Source: Streptomyces sp. GQFP (GTDB taxonomy: Bacteria > Actinomycetota > Actinomycetes > Streptomycetales > Streptomycetaceae). From it: a stretch of 64,000 nucleotides of DNA. Within the stretch, counting starts at the first letter, position 1. Each line of letters opens with the position of its first letter. Positions 9,501 through 16,275 of the stretch are shown here, piece after piece. A program made the position numbers and the translations under genes. Under the pieces are notes generated by a model. That model was not told the DNA's origin. It made no database searches and saw only the letters and a list, made by a program, of their open reading frames with translations. The stretch is from positions 4,464,001 through 4,528,000 of the forward strand of contig NZ_CP089312.1 in the NCBI RefSeq assembly GCF_021545335.1, read 5' to 3'.

Positions 9501-9887
9501 GACGGCGCGCAGTCCGTCGGCGCCGACCATGGTCCAGCGGCGGTCGAGCGGGCCCTCCTGAGAGGTGAGCGACGTGAGCGGGCCGAGCAGGACCGCGCCG
9601 AAGAGCAGTGTGGCCAGAATCCGCGCCCCGAAGACGGCGGTCACGGCGAGCGCCACGCCCCGGTAGCCGCCGCCGAACGAGCCCTGGGCGATGGCCGCCT
9701 GGAGGGCGAGCACCACGAGGACCAGCAGTGCGAGCGCGTCACCGACGCCGCCCACCAGCTGGGCGCTCCACAGCCGCTTCAGCTGGGGCTGGCGCAGCAG
9801 GGCGCGGACGGCGCGTTCGCGAGAGTCCGCGACCAACGCGTCGTCGGGGGCCTTGTGGATGGCCGTTGGCTGCTCTGCTGGCGTCAT
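6528..9887 (-). CDS. tmk: Fusion of MFS-like membrane domain and thymidylate kinase
   Basis: This 1119-aa protein makes dTDP from dTMP for DNA synthesis and appears membrane-tethered. Residues about 30-490 hold some ten to twelve hydrophobic helices resembling a major facilitator transporter. Residues about 510-720 are a complete thymidylate kinase: FIALEGGDGAGKST, then TREPGAT, the DR(Y/W) region ISDRYIDSSVAYQGAGR and VLLDVSP. A long charged coiled coil (EEARRKAEEE type, about 720-890) follows. Next come an Ala/Gly/Ser linker and five 14-residue repeats (GAADETAVLPPV type), then an acidic-basic tail. A similar fusion occurs in S. coelicolor (described there as an integral membrane protein with kinase activity). 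The transported substrate, if any, is unknown. Confidence 0.88.
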   Translation of the reverse strand: MTPAEQPTAIHKAPDDALVADSRERAVRALLRQPQLKRLWSAQLVGGVGDALALLVLVVLALQAAIAQGSFGGGYRGVALAVTAVFGARILATLLFGAVLLGPLTSLTSQEGPLDRRWTMVGADGLRAVLLIIAPLWIDWTPENALAVLLVTAFVSGVAERFWTVCRESAAPALLPTPPPEGATVRPLPDHMDALRRLSLRTTFVTLPLAGAALVAAGLVNNLLGTGIDWFGRHQGAFGSYVAAGLFAASLSVLTALELPDARTPRARSPLEGLRRPKSGTVAETGRTGAIPLLVLACAAVSGAVAAAVSVAVLHAKDLGGGPVTYGLLVLALTGGTVLGIRTAPKVLVSLSRRRLLALAVAFTGVALLAAGLVPDVTTVLLIVALAGIGAGVAANTGHTLLDQETEDQRRTRLTEHLHAVVRVSVALAALIAPLVAALIGPHRLESGKFVFAHGGAAFTLMLVGALLLPVAALVLAKVDDRSGVPLRHDLRDAVRGGDDPVQAPASNGFFIALEGGDGAGKSTQARALAEWIRAKGHEVVVTREPGATPVGKRLRSILLDVSSAGLSHRAEALLYAADRAEHVDTVVRPALERGAVVISDRYIDSSVAYQGAGRDLSPTEIARISRWATDGLVPHLTVLLDVSPEAARERFTEAPDRLESEPAEFHERVRSGFLTLAAADPGRYLVVDAGQEPEAVTTVVRHRLDLMLPLSEAEVKAQEEARKAAEEEARRKAEEEAARKAEEERIERERQETLARLRAEEEERKRRELEEAQRREAERQAEEARQRAEDARRRAEEERARLLAEEKARAEAEARRKADEDRRRKQAEDEARLRAEAEERRLEKQRKAEEALVRAEAERRQAAEAAASAAAAAAASAAAEAEAEEAASGSVGAGSGSGSGGASGTSAGAGKGVAGDSGSDSGSGSDSASGSGDAGGGRSRGSDSEVTAKLQKPPVPSGASDETAVLRPVPPGAADETAVLPPVVPGAADETAVLPPVPSGAADETAVLPPVVPGAADETAVLPPVREDSAGRRGSGPADRVPPGFFRDERADGQSGAGEDRTRELPQVDADGAPRRRPRSDWAEETPLDDLPTLADELLGPREDDGRDEGRGRGGRRR
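6811..7020. repeat. 42-bp coding repeat in tmk fusion, five copies
   Basis: Units begin at 6811, 6853, 6895, 6937 and 6979. Each encodes a 14-residue peptide around DETAVLPPV on the minus strand. Adjacent units differ by a few bases. The copy number is likely to vary between strains. Confidence 0.8.
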
Positions 9888-9944
9888 GCTTTCAGCCTAT
9901 CGGCAGCCACCGACAGCCCGACGTTGCCGTCCGTACGCGCGACC

Positions 9945-9970
9945 GCCCCGACACCTGATGGTGTCGGGGC
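9945..9970 (-). terminator. Hairpin between topA and tmk fusion
   Basis: Perfect 11-bp arms (GCCCCGACACC / GGTGTCGGGGC) with loop TGAT lie 42 bases beyond the topA stop and 57 bases before the tmk fusion start, so the two genes are probably separate transcripts. Confidence 0.7.
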
Positions 9971-10012
9971 AGTTATTTAACGGAGCTCGCGCGCAGACGA
10001 AGTGAAGATCAC

Positions 10013-12874
10013 TCACTCCTCGCCTGTGCCACCCGTGACCCTCGAACTCGAAGCGGTCGCCTTCTTGGCCGGAGCCTTCTTGGCGGCCGTCTTCTTCGCG
10101 GTGGTCGTCTTGGCCGCCGTCGTCTTCTTGGCGGCGGCCGTCTTCGTCGTGGCCGCCTTCTTGGCGGGGGCCTTCTTCGCCGGCGCCTTCTTCGCGGTCT
10201 TCTTGGCGGGGGACTTGGCACGCTTCTCGGCGAGCAGCTCGTAGCCGCGCTCCGGCGTGATGTCCTCGACGCTGTCGCCGGAGCGCAGGGTCGCGTTGCT
10301 CTCCCCGTCGGTGACGTACGGCCCGAAGCGACCGTCCTTGACGACGACCGGCTTTCCGCTGACCGGGTCCGTGCCCAGCTCCTTCAGCGGCGGCTTGGCG
10401 GCGGCCCGGCCGCGCTGCTTGGGCTGGGAGTAGATCTCCAGCGCCTCTTCGAGGGTGATCGTGAAGAGCTGGTCCTCGGTCTGCAGGGACCGCGAGTCCG
10501 TGCCCTTCTTCAGGTACGGGCCGTAGCGGCCGTTCTGCGCGGTGATCTCCACGCCTTCGGCGTCCTTGCCGACGACCCGGGGCAGGGACATCAGCTTGAG
10601 CGCGTCGGCCAGGGTCACCGTGTCCAGGGTCATCGACTTGAACAGCGAGGCCGTACGCGGCTTGACGGCGTTCTTGCCGGTCTTCGGGGTGCCCTCGGGG
10701 AGCACCTCGGTGACGTACGGGCCGTAGCGGCCGTCCCTGGCGATGATCTGGTGGCCGGACTCGGGGTCGGCGCCCAGCTCGAAGTCGCCGCTCGGCTTGG
10801 CGAGCAGCTCCTCCGACAGCTCAATCGACAGCTCGTCGGGAGCGAGGTCCTCGGGGACGTCCGCGCGCTGGTGGTTCTCGGAGTCCTTCTCGCCGCGCTC
10901 GATGTACGGGCCGTAGCGCCCGACGCGCAGCACGATGTCGTTGCCCACCGGGAACGACGACACCTCGCGGGCGTCGATCGCGCCCAGGTCGGTCACCAGC
11001 TCCTTGAGACCGCCGAGGTGGTCCCCGTCGCCGTTGCCCGCCTCGGCCGCGCCGCCGACGGCGGGAACGCCCTTGGCGCCCTCACCGAAGTAGAAGCGCT
11101 TGAGCCACGGCACGGACTGGGCCTCGCCGCGGGCGATGCGGTCGAGGTCGTCCTCCATGCGGGCGGTGAAGTCGTAGTCGACGAGCCGCCCGAAGTGCTT
11201 CTCCAAGAGATTGACCACGGCGAAGGACAGGAAGGACGGCACGAGGGCCGTGCCCTTCTTGAAGACGTAGCCGCGGTCGAGGATCGTGCCGATGATCGAC
11301 GCGTACGTCGACGGGCGGCCGATCTCGCGCTCTTCCAGCTCCTTGACCAGCGACGCCTCGGTGTAGCGGGCCGGGGGCTTGGTGGCGTGCCCGTCGACCG
11401 TGAGCTCCTCGGCGGACAGGGCGTCGCCCTCGTTCACCTGGGGAAGCCGCTTCTCGCGGTCGTCCAGCTCGGCGTTGGGGTCGTCGGCGCCTTCGACGTA
11501 CGCCTTCAGGAAGCCGTGGAAGGTGATCGTCTTGCCGGAGGCGCTGAACTCGGCGTCCCGGCCGTCGGCGGCGGTGCCGGCGATCTTGACGGTGACCGAG
11601 TTGCCGACCGCGTCCTTCATCTGGGAGGCAACCGTGCGCTTCCAGATCAGCTCGTAGAGCCGGAACTGGTCGCCGGTCAGGCCGGTCTCGGCAGGCGTGC
11701 GGAAACGATCACCCGACGGGCGGATCGCCTCGTGCGCCTCCTGCGCGTTCTTGACCTTCCCGGCGTACGTCCGCGGGGACGAGGGCAGGTAGTCGGCGCC
11801 GTAGAGCTGGGTGACCTGGGCACGGGCGGCGGTGATCGCCGTGTCCGACAGGGTCGTGGAGTCCGTACGCATATAGGTGATGAAGCCGTTCTCGTACAGC
11901 TTCTGCGCCACCTGCATGGTCGCCTTCGCGCCGAAGCCGAGCTTGCGGCTGGCCTCCTGCTGGAGCGTCGTCGTACGGAACGGGGCGTACGGCGAGCGGC
12001 GGTACGGCTTCGACTCGACCGAGCGGACGGCGAAGCTGGTGTTCTCCAGGGCGGCGGCGAGGGCGCGGGCGTTCGCCTCGTCGAGGTGGAGGGTGTTCGC
12101 GCTCTTGAGTTGTCCCAGGGAGTCGAAGTCGCGGCCCTGCGCGACCCGCCTGCCGTCGACGGTCGTGAGGCGGGCGACCAGCGACGACGGGTCCGACGAG
12201 TCCCCCGCGCGGCCGGTCGCGAAGGTCCCCGTCAGGTCCCAGTACTCAGCAGAACGGAAAGCGATGCGCTCGCGTTCCCGTTCCACCACAAGTCGTGTGG
12301 CGACCGACTGGACACGGCCCGCCGACAGTTTCGGCATGACCTTCTTCCAGAGGACCGGCGAGACCTCGTAGCCGTAGAGGCGGTCGAGGATGCGGCGGGT
12401 CTCCTGGGCGTCGACCAGCTTCTGGTTCAGCTCGCGCGGGTTGGCGACGGCGGCCTGGATCGCGGCCTTGGTGATCTCGTGGAAGACCATCCGCTTGACC
12501 GGGACCTTGGGCTTCAGGACTTCCTGGAGGTGCCACGCGATGGCCTCGCCCTCGCGGTCCTCATCGGTGGCGAGGAAGAGTTCGTCGGAGTCCTTCAGCA
12601 GGTCCTTGAGCTTCTTGACCTGGGCCCGCTTGTCCGCGTTGACCACATAGATCGGCTGGAAGTCGTGTTCGACGTCCACACCGAGGCGGCGCACCTCGCC
12701 GGTGTACTGCTCGGGCACCTCGGCGGCGCCGTTGGGGAGGTCGCGGATGTGCCCGACGCTCGCTTCGACGACGTATCCGGGGCCGAGATAGCCCTTGATC
12801 GTCTTCGCCTTGGCAGGCGACTCGACGATGACGAGTCGGCGGCCGCCGTGTGCGGTCTCGCTGGTCGGGGACAA
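10013..12874 (-). CDS. topA: DNA topoisomerase I with lysine-rich tail
   Basis: This type IA topoisomerase relaxes negative supercoils. I chose the TTG start at 12874, with GGAGAG upstream, giving 953 aa, close to the S. coelicolor enzyme (about 952 aa as I recall). An ATG at 12940 would add 22 unlikely residues. The TOPRIM domain starts RLVIVESPAKAKTI and has the acidic triad in ATDEDREGEAIAWHL. The catalytic tyrosine is in FITYMRTDS (near 333). The C-terminal third holds several repeated GRYGPY/GRFGPY topoisomerase repeats with no zinc fingers. The protein ends in an Ala/Lys-rich tail (KKAPAKKAPAKKA type), which in Streptomyces TopA is known to aid DNA binding and processivity. Confidence 0.95.
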   Translation of the reverse strand: MSPTSETAHGGRRLVIVESPAKAKTIKGYLGPGYVVEASVGHIRDLPNGAAEVPEQYTGEVRRLGVDVEHDFQPIYVVNADKRAQVKKLKDLLKDSDELFLATDEDREGEAIAWHLQEVLKPKVPVKRMVFHEITKAAIQAAVANPRELNQKLVDAQETRRILDRLYGYEVSPVLWKKVMPKLSAGRVQSVATRLVVERERERIAFRSAEYWDLTGTFATGRAGDSSDPSSLVARLTTVDGRRVAQGRDFDSLGQLKSANTLHLDEANARALAAALENTSFAVRSVESKPYRRSPYAPFRTTTLQQEASRKLGFGAKATMQVAQKLYENGFITYMRTDSTTLSDTAITAARAQVTQLYGADYLPSSPRTYAGKVKNAQEAHEAIRPSGDRFRTPAETGLTGDQFRLYELIWKRTVASQMKDAVGNSVTVKIAGTAADGRDAEFSASGKTITFHGFLKAYVEGADDPNAELDDREKRLPQVNEGDALSAEELTVDGHATKPPARYTEASLVKELEEREIGRPSTYASIIGTILDRGYVFKKGTALVPSFLSFAVVNLLEKHFGRLVDYDFTARMEDDLDRIARGEAQSVPWLKRFYFGEGAKGVPAVGGAAEAGNGDGDHLGGLKELVTDLGAIDAREVSSFPVGNDIVLRVGRYGPYIERGEKDSENHQRADVPEDLAPDELSIELSEELLAKPSGDFELGADPESGHQIIARDGRYGPYVTEVLPEGTPKTGKNAVKPRTASLFKSMTLDTVTLADALKLMSLPRVVGKDAEGVEITAQNGRYGPYLKKGTDSRSLQTEDQLFTITLEEALEIYSQPKQRGRAAAKPPLKELGTDPVSGKPVVVKDGRFGPYVTDGESNATLRSGDSVEDITPERGYELLAEKRAKSPAKKTAKKAPAKKAPAKKAATTKTAAAKKTTAAKTTTAKKTAAKKAPAKKATASSSRVTGGTGEE

Positions 12875-13144
12875 CTTCGCTCTTCTCTCCGGTCGACACT
12901 GGGGTCTCCCCCGGCTGCCGTGCTCCCGGGGTCGGGTCATGCTGACGCTGCGGAGTGTGACGGTACATCCCGCCCCCGTGTCAAACGGGAAAAGCCCGCA
13001 ACGGCCACTCGAACGGTAACCCGACTACCGCCATTCCTGCCGCCCGGAGTGTCGACCTGCCCCTTCGCGCCTATCCGGAGGGTGACCTCCCAGTTACCGG
13101 CGAACCCTCCGCCGTATGTGCCGCCCGGCCGTCTCTCCCGCACC

Positions 13145-13342
13145 TCACACCCGGGTGAAGCACCATGCGCCGACCGCGAGGGCGACCAACGCGGCGACGC
13201 TCGCGAGGGCCGCAGATGCGACGGGGTTCACACCGAGGGCGACGGGCGCCCGGTTCCGTACCCGGGCCGCGGTCCACACCAGCAGCCCGCCCCCGAACAG
13301 GGCGAACACCACTCCCACGAAGATCGCCGATCCGCTCTCCAT
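13145..13342 (-). CDS. Small two-helix membrane protein
   Basis: The 65-residue product starts MESGSAIFVGVVFALFGGGLL. It has two hydrophobic helices (about 6-25 and 42-61) joined by a short basic loop (AARVRNRAPVALG). A purine-rich ribosome site lies just upstream. A much longer in-frame start at 13645 exists, but that part is Arg/Gly-rich and does not look coding. No family was recognised. The gene sits between topA and a methyltransferase gene, all on one strand. Membrane insertion is predicted; function is unknown. Confidence 0.6.
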   Translation of the reverse strand: MESGSAIFVGVVFALFGGGLLVWTAARVRNRAPVALGVNPVASAALASVAALVALAVGAWCFTRV

Positions 13343-13855
13343 ACCCCTGCCCGCCCCTTTTCCTCCGCCCGGGAGTCCCCGGCCCCGGGAGGCTGGCACG
13401 TCCGGGAAGCGTCCGCACGAACCCGAGGTGAACGCCGGACGGACGACGGCCCCGCGCCCCTGTGAGTACCCGCGGAGGACGCCCTGAGCACCCGCGCGAA
13501 CGGCCCGGCCGACCACGGTCCGTCGCGACTCGACCCCCGCGAATCTCACAGCCGAGTACGCGCGGCCCGCCCCGGCCCGGCCGCCCAACTCGGCGCGAAT
13601 ATGCCGCCCGGCCCCGGCCACCCGCACGCTCGGCACGACGGTCACGAGCGAGGGCTACGACGGCACAGGCGCCGCAACCGGCCCCCCAGCACCACCCGCG
13701 CGCTGCCCCGCGCCTCACGCGCCGCCCCTGTACCTCCCACCTCCGTACGGCGGACGAGTACACGACCTGCCGTACCGAACCCGGCCGCGGCACCCCCCTC
13801 CACTATGGTCGTCATGCCGTAGCCGACAGCCCCACCACGGCGGGACCGGCCGTGC
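13343..13855. other. Gene-free, extremely G+C-rich stretch
   Basis: About 510 bases between the small membrane protein start and the methyltransferase stop contain only overlapping shadow frames rich in Pro, Arg and Ala. No motif, ribosome site or clear hairpin was seen. It may contain the long leader of the small membrane protein. Confidence 0.4.
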
Positions 13856-15397
13856 TCATCCGCCCGCCGGTTCCAGGAACCCCAGCTCCACCAGCAGCCG
13901 GATCTGCGCGGGCGTCCGGTCCCGCAGCGACACCGGGTCCTCGCCGACCAGCTGGGCGATGGCGTCCAGAATCCGTCCCGCGCTCAGCGTGCCGTCGCAC
14001 ACGCCCGCGAAGCCCGCGCCGACCGTGTCCACCTTGGTGGCCCGGCACATCCCGCGGTGCTGGCGCAGCACCACGTGCTCCGGGTCCTCGGCGCCGGGCA
14101 GCCCGACCTGCTCCTGCACGACCTCGCTCCCCAGTCTGAAGTGCGCGGCGAGCAGCGCGGCGTCGTCGTGCGCGCGCAGGTAGTCCACGCGCTCGAAGTG
14201 CGCCCGGACCGTGTCCCCGAGCGGCTGTTCGACGGGGTGCGGCCACTCCTCCACGGTGATCGAGGGCTCGGCGGCCCCCGTCTTCCGCAGCGTGATCCAG
14301 CCGAACCCGACCGACTTCACCTTGCGCGCCTCGAACTCGTCCAGCCACGCGTCGTACCGCGCCCGGTACTCCGCCGGGTCCGAGCGGTGGTCCCCGGCGT
14401 CGCGCAGCCACAGCTCGGCGTACTGCGTGACGTCCTGCACCTCGCGCTGCACGATCCAGGCATCGCACCCGCGCGGCACCCAGGAGCGCAGTCTGTCCTG
14501 CCAGTCCTCCCCTTCCACGTGCTGCCAGTTGGCGAGGAACTGTGCGAACCCGCCCTCGCGCAGCCGCTCCCCCGCCTCCTGAACGAGCGTGCGGCACAGA
14601 TCGTCCCCGCCCATCCCGCCGTCCCGGTAGGTGAGCCGCGCACCCGGCGAGATCACGAACGGCGGGTTGGAGACGATCAGGTCGTACGTCTCGTCCTCCC
14701 GGACCGGCTCGAAGAGCGAGCCCTCGCGCAGATCGGCCGCCGGGGCGCCGGACAGGGCGAGCGTCAGCGCGGTGATGTGCAGGGCGCGGGGGTTGAGGTC
14801 GGTCGCCGTCACGCGCGTGGCGTGCTGGGCGGCGTGCAGCGCCTGGATCCCGGAGCCGGTGCCGAGGTCGAGCGCGGCGGCGACCGGCGTACGGACGGTG
14901 ATGCCGGCGAGGGTCGTTGAGGCACCGCCCACGCCGAGTACGACACCCTCGTCCCGGCTGCCGATGCCACCGGCCCCGCCGACCGCGCACCCCAGGTCGG
15001 ACACGATGAACCAGTCCTCGCCGTCCGGCCCGCTGTACGGCCGTACATCGACGGCGGCGGCCACCTCGCCACCGCCCCCGGAGTCCCCGGGGACGAGCCA
15101 CCCGCTCGCCACACAGTCGTCCACGGGCAGCACGCCCGCCACGCGCGCGTGGGGCACGGGTTGCTGCAACAGGAAGAGCCGTACGAGCAGTTCCAGCGGC
15201 GTGTCGCCACGGGTGGCCCGAAGCGCGGGCACGGTCTCGCTGCGCGCCAGGGCGGCGTACGCGGGCGCGCCGAGCAGGTCGAGCAGCCCGTCGGCGGTGA
15301 AGTCGGCGGCCAGAAGGGCGTCCCGGAGGCGCTGGGTGACGTCGGGGTGGTCGGCGGAGGGCAGGGCGTGCAGGCTGGCGTTACTCACGCCTCCCAT
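13856..15397 (-). CDS. SAM-dependent methyltransferase, HemK/RsmC-like
   Basis: This 513-aa protein has an N-terminal helical region (SLHALPSADHPDVTQRL and onward, to about 140). It then has a class I methyltransferase domain with motif I DLGTGSGIQALHAA and acidic ATDLNPRALHIT. Its NPPF signature is in YDLIVSNPPFVISPG. An NPPF/Y motif is typical of enzymes methylating an amide or exocyclic amine nitrogen in glutamine, adenine or guanine, as in PrmC and RsmC. The target here is unknown. A C-terminal region of about 150 aa follows, without recognised motifs. I chose the ATG at 15397; a GTG at 15388 is an alternative. The next gene starts about 85 bases upstream. Confidence 0.8.
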   Translation of the reverse strand: MGGVSNASLHALPSADHPDVTQRLRDALLAADFTADGLLDLLGAPAYAALARSETVPALRATRGDTPLELLVRLFLLQQPVPHARVAGVLPVDDCVASGWLVPGDSGGGGEVAAAVDVRPYSGPDGEDWFIVSDLGCAVGGAGGIGSRDEGVVLGVGGASTTLAGITVRTPVAAALDLGTGSGIQALHAAQHATRVTATDLNPRALHITALTLALSGAPAADLREGSLFEPVREDETYDLIVSNPPFVISPGARLTYRDGGMGGDDLCRTLVQEAGERLREGGFAQFLANWQHVEGEDWQDRLRSWVPRGCDAWIVQREVQDVTQYAELWLRDAGDHRSDPAEYRARYDAWLDEFEARKVKSVGFGWITLRKTGAAEPSITVEEWPHPVEQPLGDTVRAHFERVDYLRAHDDAALLAAHFRLGSEVVQEQVGLPGAEDPEHVVLRQHRGMCRATKVDTVGAGFAGVCDGTLSAGRILDAIAQLVGEDPVSLRDRTPAQIRLLVELGFLEPAGG

Positions 15398-15483
15398 TGT
15401 GTCCGCCCCGCCGCTCCGCCGCGCACGCCTGTGGACAGACGCGCGCGGACACCTCGTACGCCTGTGGAAAACTCCCGCAGAGG

Positions 15484-16062
15484 TCAGCTGGCGGCCGAGG
15501 AGGCCGACGGGGACGCGGTCGTCGACTTGCAGCTCTCCTGCTTGGCCATCGCCTTGCCGACGTCGCCCTCCTCCAGGGCCTTCAGAGCGTCGTTGCCGCT
15601 CTGGCTGAGCTTGTCCAGCTGGGTGGCGACGCCCTTGAGGCCGTCGGCGAACTTCGCCTGGTCCTTGATGTCGAGTTCGTCGACCTGCTTCTTGAGGCCC
15701 GCGTAGGAGGCCGAGATGTCGTTGAGCTCCTTGACGGCGTTCGTCTTCTTCGTCTCGCCGTCGTCGACGTTGGGCGCGCCCGCCGTGTTCACGGCCGTAC
15801 CGATCGCCTTGTAGGCGTCGGCCATGTCCTGGAAGGCCTGTGCGTCGGTCTTCTGGACGGCCTCGGGGGTGCTGTTGTCCGAGGTCTCCTTCTGGATCGC
15901 GGCGTTGGCGGCCTCGATCTTCTGCGCCTGCGGTTTCACCGCGTCGCACACCTGCTTGGCCCAGGCATCCAGCTTCTCGTTGCCGTCGTCGCTGCTGCAT
16001 CCCGACAGCGCCAGTACCAGTACCGCACCGCCGGACAGTGCGACCGCGAGCTTCTTGTTCAC
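15484..16062 (-). CDS. Helical small lipoprotein
   Basis: I chose a GTG start (VNKKLAVALSGGAVLVLAL) with GGAAGGGACC upstream over the ATG at 16080-16104, because it places a standard lipoprotein signal at the N-terminus. The lipobox is LSGC. The mature part (about 165 aa) is nearly all predicted helix, acidic, with two or three heptad-like segments (LKKQVDELDIKDQAKFADGL). It keeps two Cys (WAKQVCDAVKP and KQESCKS) that could form a disulfide. It ends in a Ser/Ala tail. It is likely anchored outside the membrane. No enzymatic motif was found; function is unknown. A homologue sits at the same place in other Streptomyces. Confidence 0.75.
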   Translation of the reverse strand: MNKKLAVALSGGAVLVLALSGCSSDDGNEKLDAWAKQVCDAVKPQAQKIEAANAAIQKETSDNSTPEAVQKTDAQAFQDMADAYKAIGTAVNTAGAPNVDDGETKKTNAVKELNDISASYAGLKKQVDELDIKDQAKFADGLKGVATQLDKLSQSGNDALKALEEGDVGKAMAKQESCKSTTASPSASSAAS

Positions 16063-16208
16063 CGGATTGGTCCCTTCCATGGCTCTCGGCCCCGGAACAT
16101 ACACGCCAACTGGGCGACATCAGCGTGACGGACATCCGCTTGATGTGTTATTGCCACCATTTGCACCAAGAGAGATAAGGCTCACGGAAATCGTCGGCAA
16201 CCCATGCC

Positions 16209-16250
16209 AAGCGGGCGGACGACGCGTCAAAACGCGCCGTCCGCCCGCTT
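16209..16250 (-). terminator. Terminator of the pyrophosphatase gene
   Basis: Perfect 13-bp outer arms (AAGCGGGCGGACG / CGTCCGCCCGCTT), with a smaller inner stem ACGCG/CGCGT, lie 26 bases beyond the hppA stop. Confidence 0.8.
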
Positions 16251-16275
16251 GTTGGCCGATTCCTGACCGGCTGCG

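Noticed and set aside
13145..13645. 166-aa version of the small membrane protein
   Set aside because: The extra 100 N-terminal residues are Arg/Gly/Ala-rich without features; the ATG at 13342 sits at the start of the first membrane helix.
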